A stretch of DNA of 47,904 nucleotides, from contig JALSMT010000022.1 of the NCBI GenBank assembly GCA_026987375.1, positions 1 to 47,904 of the forward strand, read 5' to 3'. The notes below the pieces were generated by a model. It ran no database searches. It was not told where the DNA came from and saw only the letters and a list, made by a program, of their open reading frames with translations. The position numbers were made by a program, and so were the translations under genes. The stretch comes from Thermaceae bacterium (lineage in GTDB: Bacteria > Deinococcota > Deinococci > Deinococcales > Marinithermaceae). Below, piece by piece: positions 33,394 to 43,065 of this stretch (positions within the stretch are counted from its first letter, which is position 1; every line of letters starts with the position of its first letter).

Positions 33394-36300
33394 ATGATTA
33401 TTGAGCGTTTGACGTTACAAGGCTTCAAGTCTTTCGCTAGACGAAGCGAGCTACACTTCGAAACCGGGGTCAGCGGAATTATCGGGCCAAATGGTTCTGG
33501 AAAAAGCAACATCGTCGAAGCGATTCGCTTCGTCATGGGCTCACGTGCAAGAGTTTTGAGAGCTAGCGACGCCAACGCGCTAATATTCCACGGGGGCAAG
33601 GCTAGGTCGCAAAACCCGTTTGCGGAAGTCGAACTAGTAATTAGAGACGGAAACAAAAGGTTAGTCGTGCGGAGAAGGATTGATCGGAAAGGTCAGCAGA
33701 TAGTTACGCTAAACGGCAAGAGGGCAACCTTCAGGCAAATCGAGACGCTGTTAGCGGGTAGCGGGTTAGGTAAAAGTGCAAATGCGGTGATAGGGCAGGG
33801 GGAGGTTTCGCAAATTATCGAATCCGGACCCCAGGCTTTGTTGGAAAGGTTGGAGGAAGCCGCGGGCCTGAGAGTGGTGAACCTGTCATTGCGAGAGACC
33901 GAGCAGCGCTTAGTCCGCGCCCGCAAGCACTTGGAAAGAATAAGTGAAAAACACGCCCTCAAAGAACAGGAGAGAAATAGGTTACGAGCGGAGGCCGATC
34001 AGGCTGAGCAGTCGCGTAAATTGCAAAAAGAACTGCAGTCCGTACAGCGCGGATTGTATCACGCTCGAAAAAAGACGCTTGAAAAAGATATCGCGGATAC
34101 AAGACGCTTGCTGGCAGCTCTCAAGCGAGAAAGGGCAGAGCTGGAGAGAGCATCTGCAGCCGAAGAGCAGAGTAAAGAAGCCTTGCTGGCGTCTTTGTCG
34201 CAGTTGCAAGAGCAACTACTGGAGGCACAAGCGGCTTATACGACCCTAGAAAATAAAAAGAGCTATTTGTTAAAGGAAAAAGAGAGTATCGATAACTCTT
34301 CGGCAAAAATAGAAAGCGAAATTGCCTCTTTGCAGCGCGAGGTAAAAGAGCTCGGAAAATACTTGCCGCCAAAGCCGCCATCGCCTCCCCGGGTAGCCAG
34401 CCAAAGCGAGTTGAAAGAAAAGCTGGACAAAGCCAACAAGCGTCTGCAGTATTTGCGCAGCCGAAAGAAAGAAATGATGAATTCTCTCAGCGAGGCCAGG
34501 TACCGCTGGCTAAGCTATAAAGAGGCGCGGTATCGCTACCAGGTAGACTATGAGGCTTACCGCCAGGCGGCGAAAGAAAAGCGCGAACTGGAAGAGAAAG
34601 AAAAAGAGTTACGAAGAGCCGTTGAAGAACTGCAAAAGACATTTAATGACGTAGAACGCTCGTATCTGGCGCTGCGCGAAGAAGCGGAGAGGGAGCACGC
34701 GCTAATACGAGAACTTGAGGCCGCCATTAGGGCTGCTGAGTCAGAAGAGGCGCGCTTGCGCAAGTTGATTGAATCTGGTGCTGACCTGGGGAGAGGCCCT
34801 AGAACGTTGGCGCAAAGTAATAACCGAGGGATGCTGGGAGTGGTAGCGAATCTTCTCTCGGTGCCTAAAGGACTTGAAATTGCCGCCGAGGCTGCTCTGG
34901 GTCCCCGATTGCAATGGGTTTTGGTCGATGATGAGGCGGCGCTCGAAAAGGCCCTCGATATTCTTAAGCGTAGAGGCGGAAGGGCGACAATACTGGCGAG
35001 GTCGCTAGCCAGGCCGCGAATCAGGGAATTAGACAGTTGGCTTGGCGAAAAAGGCGTCGTAGGTGCGGCCAGAGAGCTGTTTTCCATACCTCACGAAGAA
35101 AAGTTAAGCAATGCCCTCTTCGGAGATACTCTAATAGTAGAAGACATTAGCCATGCTATAGAACTCGCTAAGCGGCCAAGGCGAGTCAGAATGGTAACTT
35201 TGCAAGGGGAAGTAATAGAAGTATTGGGCTCAGTAAGCGGCGGCAGGGCGCGCAAAGATGCTGGCGAAAGGTTGTTGCTGAGGAATCGCCTATCTGAGTT
35301 GCAAAAGGAAAAAGAGAAAGCCATTGAACGGCTGCGAGAGATAAAGGCAAGGGCGGATGTTTCGAGCAAGAGGATCAAGGAAATTAAATTAGAAGAGGCT
35401 CGAGACGAACTTAGCAGGGCAAAGAATGAACTAAGGGCGACAAGGCTAGCCTTGGAAAGGCTGGTAATCGTCAAAGAACCGCATAAGCCGGAAGAGGTAA
35501 GCGAGCCAGACGAAACGCCGCTAAAAGAGATTGAAAAGCAACTTAAGGCCTCAGAAAAAGAAAAAGAAAGTTTGGATAAGGCTCTTTCACTATGGGAGGA
35601 ATATCGCAGAGCTAAGGACAAATATCAGCTTGAAAAGCAACTATACGAAGAGCGCCAGGCGCGCATAGGCGCCAATGAAGCCAGGCTGCGCGAACTAAGA
35701 AGAGAAAAAGCCGTGCTTGCTGATAAAAAAGATGCGATTCTGCCGCAGTTGAAAACTATAGACAAGCAGTTAGCCGATTCCAGGCATGACGAGCTAAAAG
35801 AAAATGTTCATAAACTAAACAGTGAGCTAGAGAAGCTAAATATCGCACAGAAAGAACGTGTAAAGCGTTTGTCCGCAATAGCCTCGGCATTAGAGGCCGC
35901 AGCCATCAAGCTGGCCAGGCGAGAAGCGACGCTGGAAGAGGTTAGCAGGGAAGGGGCAGGAATTGCAGACGGAGAGTACGCGAGGGGATCGGTAAGAAAG
36001 CTGCAGGCAAGGCTGCGCGAAATCCAGCGTGAGATCGAAACCATCGGCCCGGTTAACTACCGCGCCGAGCAATCGTTAAATGAGCTCCAGAGTGGCTTGA
36101 GCGAGATCGAAGAGGCGCTCAGAGAGGCTAGCGCCGCTGCGGCTAAGTTGGAAACCGAAGCCGGGGAATTGCGCCGTGAGCGCGACGAGAGGCTGAAAGT
36201 CAAGTTCAATCTCTTCCGCGAAAAGTTTAGTTACTTCGGACGGGCTTTACTCTCGGGAATCGCAAAAGCAGAGTTGAGCGAAGAAGGTTTGCACATATCG

Positions 36301-36636
36301 ATACAGCCGTTGGGGAAACGCAACAAAGACCTCCGCCAGCTATCAACCGGGGAGAAAACGATGGGAGCGCTGGCGTTTTTATTCTCGCTGGCGGAAGTCA
36401 GCGAGGGAAGCCTGCCGATTGCGGTGCTAGATGAGGTGGACGCCCCGCTAGACGAATCTAATATCTTGCGCTTCACCAGCTTTCTGAGAAAATACTCCGA
36501 TAATAGACAATTTATACTGGTTACGCATCAGAAGCGAAGTATGGAGGCCTGCGATGTCATCTGGGGGGTAACCAATCGTGACGGTGAAAGCATGATATAC
36601 GGCATAAAAAAGAAAGAAGAGGAGCTAGCGCAGTGA
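33394..36636 (+). CDS. smc: Chromosome segregation protein SMC
   Basis: 1080 residues, somewhat shorter than the roughly 1180 of other bacterial SMCs, mainly in the coiled coils. Residues 1-170 form the N-terminal ATPase half (ERLTLQGFKSFA, Walker A GPNGSGKS at 31-38, GQGEVSQI Q-loop). Long Arg/Glu/Lys coiled coils flank a hinge at about 465-620 (GMLGVVANLLSVPKGLEIA ... VIEVLGSVSGGRARK). The C-terminal half has the signature LSTGEKTMGALAFLF (from 983; LSGGEK in most phyla) and Walker B VLDEVDAPLDESN. It condenses and segregates chromosomes with ScpA/ScpB, which are not in the window. It overlaps the antiporter start (TGATG). Confidence 0.96.
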   Translation: MIIERLTLQGFKSFARRSELHFETGVSGIIGPNGSGKSNIVEAIRFVMGSRARVLRASDANALIFHGGKARSQNPFAEVELVIRDGNKRLVVRRRIDRKGQQIVTLNGKRATFRQIETLLAGSGLGKSANAVIGQGEVSQIIESGPQALLERLEEAAGLRVVNLSLRETEQRLVRARKHLERISEKHALKEQERNRLRAEADQAEQSRKLQKELQSVQRGLYHARKKTLEKDIADTRRLLAALKRERAELERASAAEEQSKEALLASLSQLQEQLLEAQAAYTTLENKKSYLLKEKESIDNSSAKIESEIASLQREVKELGKYLPPKPPSPPRVASQSELKEKLDKANKRLQYLRSRKKEMMNSLSEARYRWLSYKEARYRYQVDYEAYRQAAKEKRELEEKEKELRRAVEELQKTFNDVERSYLALREEAEREHALIRELEAAIRAAESEEARLRKLIESGADLGRGPRTLAQSNNRGMLGVVANLLSVPKGLEIAAEAALGPRLQWVLVDDEAALEKALDILKRRGGRATILARSLARPRIRELDSWLGEKGVVGAARELFSIPHEEKLSNALFGDTLIVEDISHAIELAKRPRRVRMVTLQGEVIEVLGSVSGGRARKDAGERLLLRNRLSELQKEKEKAIERLREIKARADVSSKRIKEIKLEEARDELSRAKNELRATRLALERLVIVKEPHKPEEVSEPDETPLKEIEKQLKASEKEKESLDKALSLWEEYRRAKDKYQLEKQLYEERQARIGANEARLRELRREKAVLADKKDAILPQLKTIDKQLADSRHDELKENVHKLNSELEKLNIAQKERVKRLSAIASALEAAAIKLARREATLEEVSREGAGIADGEYARGSVRKLQARLREIQREIETIGPVNYRAEQSLNELQSGLSEIEEALREASAAAAKLETEAGELRRERDERLKVKFNLFREKFSYFGRALLSGIAKAELSEEGLHISIQPLGKRNKDLRQLSTGEKTMGALAFLFSLAEVSEGSLPIAVLDEVDAPLDESNILRFTSFLRKYSDNRQFILVTHQKRSMEACDVIWGVTNRDGESMIYGIKKKEEELAQ

Positions 36637-37688
36637 TGCTACTGCTGCTAGCCATCCCCGCGGCTTTGCTGGCGCGCTGGTATGGCCTCGATGGCGTATG
36701 GCAGTTTTTACTCTCTATAGTAGCCTTGCTGCCATTGGCCAGCTTAATGGGGGAGTCTACCGAAGAGTTGGCGGCGCGCGCCGGAAGCATAGTCGGCGGC
36801 CTCATGAACGCGACTTTCGGCAACGCTGCCGAGCTGCTGATAGCTTTTTTCGCCCTGCAGGCAGGAAAAATAAATGTTGTAAAGGCCTCTATAGCCGGAT
36901 CATTGTTGGCGAATCTGCTGTTCGTGCTCGGTATATCCATATTCGTCGGCGGCGTAAAGCACCACCGTCAATCTTTCAATAAGCAAGCAGCCGGCCTCTT
37001 GGCGACACTGCTTACGCTCTCGCTGCTGGCGTATATACTACCAACGCTATTTGATATGGCTCAGAGGACCTATTACGGGATCACCAACCCGATTACCTCG
37101 GACAATAAATACAGCCTGATAGTCGCCGCGGTGCTGATAGCCGTATATTTGGCAAACCTTTTGTTTTCGCTGGTTACGCATCGAGACATGCTCATCGGTT
37201 CCGCCGAGAAAGAAGAGACCCGCTGGACAACGGCCTACTCGCTAGGCGTATTACTCATATCAACAGTAGGGGTGGCCCTGATGGCGGAGATCATGGTGGC
37301 AAACCTGGAAGAGGCGACCAGGCAGCTGGGTTTGACAGAATTTTTCGTGGGAATCGTCATATTGCCAGTCGTCGGCAACGTGGCGGAGCAGTTTGCGGCC
37401 GTTAAGTTTGCAATAGTTAACAAGATGGATTTATCCGTGCAGATAGCAGTAGGCTCGAGCCTGCAAATTGCCTTGCTGATGGCGCCGCTGCTGGTAGTGA
37501 CGGGCTCTCTGATTGGTAGGCCGTTTAACTTGGTATTCCTAAACCCGCTGGTATTAACTGCTTTGGTAGCCGCAATATTCATCGTTAACGCGGTAGTTAA
37601 GGACGGCGAAACACACTGGCTGGAGGGTGTCATGTTGCTGGGCGTCTACGCCCTGCTAACCTTCGCCTTTTTCTTCGCCCCCCATTAG
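36636..37688 (+). CDS. Calcium/proton antiporter (CaCA family, Cax/ChaA-like)
   Basis: 350 residues with about eleven hydrophobic helices. The two alpha repeats of cation/H+ exchangers are visible: GLMNATFGNAAELLIAFFALQAGKINVVKASIAGS and VVGNVAEQFAAVKFAIVNKMDLSVQIAVGSS, each holding the acidic residue used for Ca2+ exchange. It should export Ca2+ in exchange for protons. The ATG at 36636 overlaps the smc stop (a GTG lies one codon earlier). Its 3' end overlaps the convergent MmcQ/YjbR gene by 33 nt with no terminator between. Presence after smc has no obvious functional reason. Confidence 0.9.
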   Translation: MLLLLAIPAALLARWYGLDGVWQFLLSIVALLPLASLMGESTEELAARAGSIVGGLMNATFGNAAELLIAFFALQAGKINVVKASIAGSLLANLLFVLGISIFVGGVKHHRQSFNKQAAGLLATLLTLSLLAYILPTLFDMAQRTYYGITNPITSDNKYSLIVAAVLIAVYLANLLFSLVTHRDMLIGSAEKEETRWTTAYSLGVLLISTVGVALMAEIMVANLEEATRQLGLTEFFVGIVILPVVGNVAEQFAAVKFAIVNKMDLSVQIAVGSSLQIALLMAPLLVVTGSLIGRPFNLVFLNPLVLTALVAAIFIVNAVVKDGETHWLEGVMLLGVYALLTFAFFFAPH

Positions 37689-38033
37689 GCTGCTTCGCAC
37701 GCGGCGGGGAAGGCTCGCGAGGACTAGATCGTAGCTATGGTCAATCAACCACCTCACCATCTCATCGGGTAGAAAGTCGTCAATAATAAGTGTGTTCCAG
37801 TGGCGCTTATTCATGTGATAGCCGGGCAACACGTGATTGGGATAACGAATTCGCAAATCACGGGCCAATTCGGGTTGGCACTTTAAGTTGACGCGCACAG
37901 GTATGCTTTCGAGGTTGGCTAGTAAGAAAATCTTACCGGCCACTCGCAGCGCCAGCGTGACCGTGTCGAAGGGAAAGTCTTGACTGGCGCCCGGACGCCT
38001 GCGAGCGTGATCAAGAAGTTCTGTCAGCGTCAT
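37656..38033 (-). CDS. MmcQ/YjbR family protein
   Basis: 125 residues with the fold signature of the MmcQ/YjbR family: DFPFDTVTLALRVAGKIFLL, VRVNLKCQPELARDLRIRYP, VLPGYHMNKRHWNTLIID, and a final LIDHSYDLVLASLPRRVRSSL. These small double-wing proteins are widespread, and some may bind DNA; no function is established. It overlaps the recombinase stop by 4 nt, so both are on one transcript. The last 33 nt are antisense to the end of the antiporter gene. Confidence 0.88.
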   Translation of the reverse strand: MTLTELLDHARRRPGASQDFPFDTVTLALRVAGKIFLLANLESIPVRVNLKCQPELARDLRIRYPNHVLPGYHMNKRHWNTLIIDDFLPDEMVRWLIDHSYDLVLASLPRRVRSSLMGGEEKGEG

Positions 38034-39067
38034 TCTTCCTCTTCCAAACGGTCTACCGCGTCGCGCAGGCCTTCCAGGTCCATCTTGGCGTAGATAGCGC
38101 TGGTGTTGACGTTGGCGTGCCCCAGCAGACGCGCGGTGACGTGCAGGTCTCCGGTAATCCGGTAAAAGCGAGTCCCTGCGGTGTGGCGCAGCATGTGCGC
38201 TCCGTGGTAACGAGAAGGGAAGCCTAACTGCCGGTAGTAACGCGCCAAACGCTTGCGCAACAGGCTCGCCGAGATGCGGTGCCCTTTGTTTTTGCGCCTT
38301 CCGGTATTAACGAATAAAGCCGTTTCGCCTGGGGAGGCGTACGCCCGACGGAGAGATTGCCACCTGGACAACTCTGCCGCCAGAGATCGCGTAACGGGCA
38401 CGGTGCGCTGCTTGCCTCCCTTGCCCGAGCGAATTACGACTAATCTTTCAGATGCCAGCAGGTCGCCGCAATCTAAGTGAATTACTTCACTAATACGAAG
38501 TCCAGCTTCCGCCATGAGGCGGACCATGGCGCGATCGCGCACCAGGGTGGCGTCCTCTGGATCATCTAGGTGGTCAATGAGTTTGCGGTAAAGTTCTAGC
38601 GGCAGGGCCGGACGGCGTTCTTCACGCGGTGTCGGATCGCTGGGAGCATGGACGTCTTCAGGGGCCGTGGCGGCGCCCGCCCACTCGAGCGCCCGGTAGA
38701 GGGCTCGAACTCCCGCGAGATAGGTAGCGATGCTGGCGGGCTTGAGGGGACGGGCGTTTTCGGGCAAGTGGCCGCCGCTGGTCTGTAAATCGTTGACGTA
38801 CCTGTCCAAATCATCGCCTGTGGCCGAGAGGATGGGCACCACAGGGCCAGGAGAGCCTGCGGGCCAGGCCCAGGCCAAGTAATCTCGCACAGCCGTTTCG
38901 TAGGTCCGCAAGGTCTCGGGGCTAATCAGCGCCTTTTTGCGGCCCTTGAGGAAAAGGTAGGCTTCTAGCAGCTCAATCAGCCGCGCCTCGTCGCGTTCGT
39001 GGGCGGCCTTAATAGCCAAGAGTCGCCTCTTGGCGGGGTTTGACCAGTTGGCCAGCGGCTTTAGCAT
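38030..39067 (-). CDS. Tyrosine recombinase (XerC/XerD-like)
   Basis: 345 residues. An N-terminal SAM-like core-binding domain (LIELLEAYLFLKGRKK ... TLRTYETAVRDYLAW) is followed by the catalytic domain with every active-site residue: Arg191 (AGLRISEV), Lys216/219 (SGKGGKQRT), His291 and Arg294 (HMLRH), His317 (LLGHANV) and Tyr326 (AIYAKMD). Size and completeness fit a Xer-type chromosome dimer resolvase rather than a phage integrase, and no prophage genes are nearby. A dif-like 28-bp site lies 16 nt upstream of this start. ATG at 39067 is chosen because a TATCAT box sits 5 nt upstream; ATG at 39082, which abuts the site, is an alternative. Confidence 0.88.
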   Translation of the reverse strand: MLKPLANWSNPAKRRLLAIKAAHERDEARLIELLEAYLFLKGRKKALISPETLRTYETAVRDYLAWAWPAGSPGPVVPILSATGDDLDRYVNDLQTSGGHLPENARPLKPASIATYLAGVRALYRALEWAGAATAPEDVHAPSDPTPREERRPALPLELYRKLIDHLDDPEDATLVRDRAMVRLMAEAGLRISEVIHLDCGDLLASERLVVIRSGKGGKQRTVPVTRSLAAELSRWQSLRRAYASPGETALFVNTGRRKNKGHRISASLLRKRLARYYRQLGFPSRYHGAHMLRHTAGTRFYRITGDLHVTARLLGHANVNTSAIYAKMDLEGLRDAVDRLEEEE

Positions 39068-39082
39068 GACTGATGATAACAT

Positions 39083-39110
39083 ATTCCTGTTAAGGGATAT
39101 TAACGGGAAT
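39083..39110. other. dif-like recombination site (11-6-11) beside the xer gene
   Basis: Two 11-bp arms, ATTCCTGTTAA (39083-39093) and TTAACGGGAAT (39100-39110), are inverted copies matching at 10 of 11 positions and flank a 6-bp centre GGGATA. This is the layout of bacterial dif sites: XerC and XerD arms with TAA/TTA next to a 6-bp crossover region. The repeat continues outward imperfectly (ATAAC and GTTAT). It lies between the recombinase start and hisS. An autoregulatory operator is the main alternative. Confidence 0.6.
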
Positions 39111-39140
39111 GTTATTTTTCAATAATGCGGCTACGTGGCT

Positions 39141-39146
39141 TACAAT
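39141..39146 (+). promoter_or_regulatory. -10 box (TACAAT) of hisS overlapping its possible ATG
   Basis: TACAAT ends 7 nt before a GTG at 39154 and overlaps the upstream in-frame ATG at 39145. If this is the true promoter, the ATG could not be transcribed and hisS would start leaderless at GTG 39154. No Shine-Dalgarno sequence precedes either codon. Confidence 0.45.
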
Positions 39147-40425
39147 GAAACTCGTGACGCGAGCCGTAAAAGGAACCCACGATCTGTTTGGTGATGAAAT
39201 AAGATTCCAACGTAAAATTCTTAGAAACGCGCGGCAGTGGCTCGAATCCGCAGGGGCTTTTGAATTGGCTACGCCTGTCTTCGAGTTCACGGAAGTCTTT
39301 CAACGCGGTGTCGGCCAGACTACGGACATAGTGCAAAAGGAAATGTACACCTTCAGCGACCGCGCCGGCAGGTCCATCACGCTCAGACCAGAAGGAACCG
39401 CCGGTGTAATAAGGGCTTTCATAGAGCACGGAATGAAGGTGATGCCGCAGCCGGTGCGGATATGGTACGCAGGTCCGATGTTCCGCGCTGAGAGGCCGCA
39501 AAAAGGCCGCCAAAGGCAATTTCATCAAGTTGGCTATGAAATAATCGGATCGGATAGTTACGTTGCTGATGCTGAAGCAATACTTTTATCATATAAAATA
39601 CTAGAATCTCTTGGCTTGCGTCAGATGCGTTTGCGGATTGGCAGCGTTGGAGACTCGCAAGATCGCATGAAGTACAACGAGTACCTTAATTCGGTATTGA
39701 CGCCGCATTTTGACGACCTCTCGACGGACTCGCAGCGCAGGCTAGTCAGCAATCCCTTGAGAATTCTCGACTCTAAAGCTCCTCAAGACATAGCGCTGCT
39801 GCAGGAACTTGATGTAAAGCCGCTCCTGGAATTTATGGGCGAGAAATCAAGGAAACACTTCGAGAGCGTTAAAAAGGCCCTAGAGGATCTAGGCATCGCC
39901 TATACAATAGATTCGCGAATAGTGCGAGGGCTCGACTATTACGCGCATACTGCCTGGGAAATACATCACGAATTATTAGGCTCACAATCTGCATTAGGAG
40001 GTGGCGGCCGTTATGACACTCTAGTCGAAACTCTCGGCGGCGCGCCCTCCCCGGGCGTTGGTTGGGCACTGGGCTTAGAAAGGGTGACTCTTGCAATGCA
40101 GGCTGAAGGTCTCTCCCCTGACGCCGCCAGCAGACCGTTAATCTACATATTTCCGCTGGCGGCGGAATTCGCGGAGAAGGCCCTACTGGCCGCGCAATCT
40201 TTCTGGCCGCAGGTATCGGCGCAATATTCACTATCTGCCAAAAAGCCCGCCAAGGGACTCAGAGAAGCTGAAAAGCGCGGTGCAAAATACGCAGGCATCA
40301 TCGGACAGGACGAGGCGGCCAGCGAAGCCATTACTATAAAGAATCTACATACTAAGGAGCAGAAGCTGCTCAGCCTGAAAGACGCAGCCGCGCTGCTAAA
40401 AGGAGAAAATAATGAAGCGCACTAA
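39145..40425 (+). CDS. hisS: Histidyl-tRNA synthetase
   Basis: 426 residues from the ATG at 39145 (423 if GTG 39154 is used); codons further upstream are not family-like and overlap the dif-like site. Class II enzyme charging tRNA-His. Visible: [14 protein letters not shown], motif 1 region [11 protein letters not shown], motif 2 with the ATP/His contact [17 protein letters not shown] and [24 protein letters not shown], the His-specific [17 protein letters not shown] and [13 protein letters not shown], motif 3 [16 protein letters not shown], and a C-terminal anticodon domain. It is the first gene of hisS-aspS-phzF-HAD and overlaps aspS by 14 nt. Confidence 0.95.
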   Translation: MKLVTRAVKGTHDLFGDEIRFQRKILRNARQWLESAGAFELATPVFEFTEVFQRGVGQTTDIVQKEMYTFSDRAGRSITLRPEGTAGVIRAFIEHGMKVMPQPVRIWYAGPMFRAERPQKGRQRQFHQVGYEIIGSDSYVADAEAILLSYKILESLGLRQMRLRIGSVGDSQDRMKYNEYLNSVLTPHFDDLSTDSQRRLVSNPLRILDSKAPQDIALLQELDVKPLLEFMGEKSRKHFESVKKALEDLGIAYTIDSRIVRGLDYYAHTAWEIHHELLGSQSALGGGGRYDTLVETLGGAPSPGVGWALGLERVTLAMQAEGLSPDAASRPLIYIFPLAAEFAEKALLAAQSFWPQVSAQYSLSAKKPAKGLREAEKRGAKYAGIIGQDEAASEAITIKNLHTKEQKLLSLKDAAALLKGENNEAH

Positions 40426-42166
40426 ATACTGCGGGTTGATAAACGGAGACGACGTCGGCAAAGAGGTAACTCTGCAGGGCTGGGTAAACCGCCGTCGTGA
40501 CTTGGGCGGGCTGGTGTTCATTGATATTCGCGACCGCGAGGGATTGGTTCAGGCTGTGGTCGCCCCCGACTCCAAGGCGTTCGCCGAGGCGGACAAAGTG
40601 AGGAGCGAGTATGTTGTGGAGGTCACCGGCATGGTCAGAAAAAGGCCTCCAGAGCAGGTGAATTCCGACCTGGCGACTGGCGCATACGAGATTGATGTCA
40701 AGGAAATGCGGATTCTTAATTCGGCAAAAACGCCTCCTTTTGCTATAGACGCCTCATGGAGAGGGGAAAAAGACCCGACAGATAACGTCAGCGAAGATCT
40801 GCGGCTCAAGTATCGTTACCTGGATATTCGCAGAAAAAGTGTACTTCAGAGGATTATCTTGCGCTCCAAAGTAGAAAAGGCCATATGGGACTTTCTAATA
40901 GCCGAGGGCTTCATTCAGGTCGAAACGCCCTTCTTGACTCGCAGCACCCCCGAAGGGGCTCGCGACTTTCTAGTGCCCAGCAGACTGGAACCGGGTAAAT
41001 TTTACGCCTTGCCTCAGTCTCCTCAACTTTTCAAGCAGATGCTGATGGTGGCCGGTGTCGACAGGTATTTTCAGATTGCCCGCTGCTTCCGTGACGAAGA
41101 CCTGCGAGCTGATAGGCAGCCAGACTTTACGCAGCTAGACCTTGAAATGTCCTTCGTTGATCAAGAAGACGTCTGGCGTCTGAACGAAAAACTGCTTTCA
41201 TACGTATTTAAAGAGACGTTGGGAATAGACTTGCCCCTACCCCTACCGCGTCTCCCCTACCGAGAGGCCATGGAGAGGTACGGCTCGGACAAGCCCGACA
41301 CGCGCTTCGCCATGGAGATCAAGGATGCCGGCGATATTTTCGCATCTAGCAATTTTAGCGCCTTCAGGTCTGTCTTGCAGTCCGGCGGAACAGTGCGCGC
41401 GCTGGTTGCTCCTGCCGAACTATCGCGCAAAAAGATAGCGGAGCTAGAGGAAACGGCCAAACGCTACGGCGCGAAAGGGCTGGCTTGGTTAAAAGTGACG
41501 ACCGACGGCCTCAGGGGCGGCGTCTCCAAATTCGTTGACGAAAAAGCTATTCGCGACCTCGGCGCCAAGCCTGGCGAGACCGTCCTTTTCGTAGCGGACG
41601 ACTGGAGTAAGGCTCTCGAATCCCTGGGCCAGGTCAGACTGAAACTCGCGGAAATATTAAATATCGAAAAAAGTGGCTGGAATTTCTTGTGGGTTACGGA
41701 ATTTCCATTGCTAGAATGGGATGAAGATAGTGAATTCTGGACCTACATGCACCACCCTTTTACCTCCCCGTACGCAGAGGACGTTCCTTTATTGCAAAGC
41801 AACCCCGGCAAGGTTAGGGCTCTCGCCTACGACCTGGTATTGAACGGTTCTGAAGTTGGAGGCGGATCAATCCGTATACACGACTTGCAGCTGCAGAAAA
41901 AGATGTTCTCGGTCTTGGGAATCAGCGAAGAGGAGGCGCAAGAAAAGTTCGGCTTTTTTCTAGAGGCCCTTTCATACGGAGCGCCGCCCCACGGCGGAAT
42001 TGCGTGGGGGCTTGATCGCCTACTGGCCATGATGAGCGGCGCCTCCAGTATTCGCGATACAATCCCCTTCCCAAAGAATCAGTCGGGTAGAGACCCGCTA
42101 ACGGGCGCTCCCGCAGTAGTTACAGAGGAACAACTACGCGAACTGCACTTAAGACTGGTCGAATAA
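40412..42166 (+). CDS. aspS: Aspartyl-tRNA synthetase, bacterial type
   Basis: 584 residues, the long bacterial form. An N-terminal OB-fold anticodon domain ([26 protein letters not shown]) is followed by the class II core: motif 2 [41 protein letters not shown], the bacterial GAD insertion (about 290-420), and motif 3 [14 protein letters not shown]. The ATG has AGGAG in the end of hisS. The hisS-aspS order is frequent in Deinococcota and many other bacteria. With a separate asnS in the window, this AspRS is likely the Asp-specific kind, though that is an inference. Confidence 0.97.
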   Translation: MKRTKYCGLINGDDVGKEVTLQGWVNRRRDLGGLVFIDIRDREGLVQAVVAPDSKAFAEADKVRSEYVVEVTGMVRKRPPEQVNSDLATGAYEIDVKEMRILNSAKTPPFAIDASWRGEKDPTDNVSEDLRLKYRYLDIRRKSVLQRIILRSKVEKAIWDFLIAEGFIQVETPFLTRSTPEGARDFLVPSRLEPGKFYALPQSPQLFKQMLMVAGVDRYFQIARCFRDEDLRADRQPDFTQLDLEMSFVDQEDVWRLNEKLLSYVFKETLGIDLPLPLPRLPYREAMERYGSDKPDTRFAMEIKDAGDIFASSNFSAFRSVLQSGGTVRALVAPAELSRKKIAELEETAKRYGAKGLAWLKVTTDGLRGGVSKFVDEKAIRDLGAKPGETVLFVADDWSKALESLGQVRLKLAEILNIEKSGWNFLWVTEFPLLEWDEDSEFWTYMHHPFTSPYAEDVPLLQSNPGKVRALAYDLVLNGSEVGGGSIRIHDLQLQKKMFSVLGISEEEAQEKFGFFLEALSYGAPPHGGIAWGLDRLLAMMSGASSIRDTIPFPKNQSGRDPLTGAPAVVTEEQLRELHLRLVE

Positions 42167-42168
42167 CG

Positions 42169-43065
42169 ATGAGGCTTCCCTACCTGCTCGTTGACGCCTT
42201 TGCCGAGGCCCCCGGCTCGGGCAACCGCGCTGCGGTCTTGTTTGCCGGAACGGCGCTGGAAGAAAGCGCCATGAAAGCCATACCCACTAGTTTGGGCGTC
42301 AACGAAGCGGTATTCGTGAGCGAAGAGACTGACCATGAATACCGAATTAGGTTCTTTACCGCGAGAAGAGAGTTGCGGTTTGCCGGGCATGCCGCAATAG
42401 CCGCCGCCATCGCTATTCATAAGCAGCGGAATCTGTCAGGGAAAAAGGATAGAATAGTACTTAAGACCATAGCCGGCGACGTCGCGGTTTGGTACCGCCT
42501 GGAGTCGGGCGCGCTCATTGCCGTACTAAGGGAGCCGGATCCAAAATTCCGCGAAACGCCGCGGTGGGCTACAATCAGCGCTATCCTCGAGGCGCTAGGC
42601 GGCAACGAGCGCTATCTTCACCGCGGCTTGCCGGCAGGAATCGCTTTTAGCGGCCTCTGGTCTTTGTTGCTACCGCTAGTGGCGCCGGGGCTGGCGGACG
42701 AGCTAGAACCAGACTATGCGAAGCTAGCGGAGCTTAGCGACGACCTCCGCGTTGACACCATTCATGTCTACGCTCCGCTCGGTCCGCGATCTTATTACGC
42801 TCGAGACTTTGCCCCATCATTAGGTATCAGCGAAGACCCGGTTACCGCCAGCGCCAACGGGGCCTTAGCGGCGCTACTGGCCCGCGCCGGAGTTGTGCCT
42901 CGCCGTGAGGGATCAGCCGAAATTAGAATCTATCAGGGCTATTCTATGGGAATTCCCGGCAGAGTTAATGTCAAGGTCGAGTACTCCATTAGCGGCGAGC
43001 CGCTGGCGGTTTACGTTGGCGGCCCCGCCGTCATAGTCAAGTCAGGCTTCGTAGAGGTAAAGTGA
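42169..43065 (+). CDS. PhzF-family isomerase/epimerase-like protein
   Basis: 298 residues with the two-fold PhzF architecture. The first half has YLLVDAFAEAPGSGNRAAVLF, the catalytic-acid region LGVNEAVFVSEE (Glu), FFTARRELRFAGHAAIAAAIAI; the second half has YARDFAPSLGISEDPVTASANGALAALL and ending VKVEYSISGEPLAVYVGGPAV. PhzF itself isomerises a phenazine precursor, but most family members are of unknown substrate. No phenazine genes are present, so a housekeeping role is more likely. It starts 2 nt after aspS and overlaps the HAD gene by 4 nt. Confidence 0.9.
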   Translation: MRLPYLLVDAFAEAPGSGNRAAVLFAGTALEESAMKAIPTSLGVNEAVFVSEETDHEYRIRFFTARRELRFAGHAAIAAAIAIHKQRNLSGKKDRIVLKTIAGDVAVWYRLESGALIAVLREPDPKFRETPRWATISAILEALGGNERYLHRGLPAGIAFSGLWSLLLPLVAPGLADELEPDYAKLAELSDDLRVDTIHVYAPLGPRSYYARDFAPSLGISEDPVTASANGALAALLARAGVVPRREGSAEIRIYQGYSMGIPGRVNVKVEYSISGEPLAVYVGGPAVIVKSGFVEVK

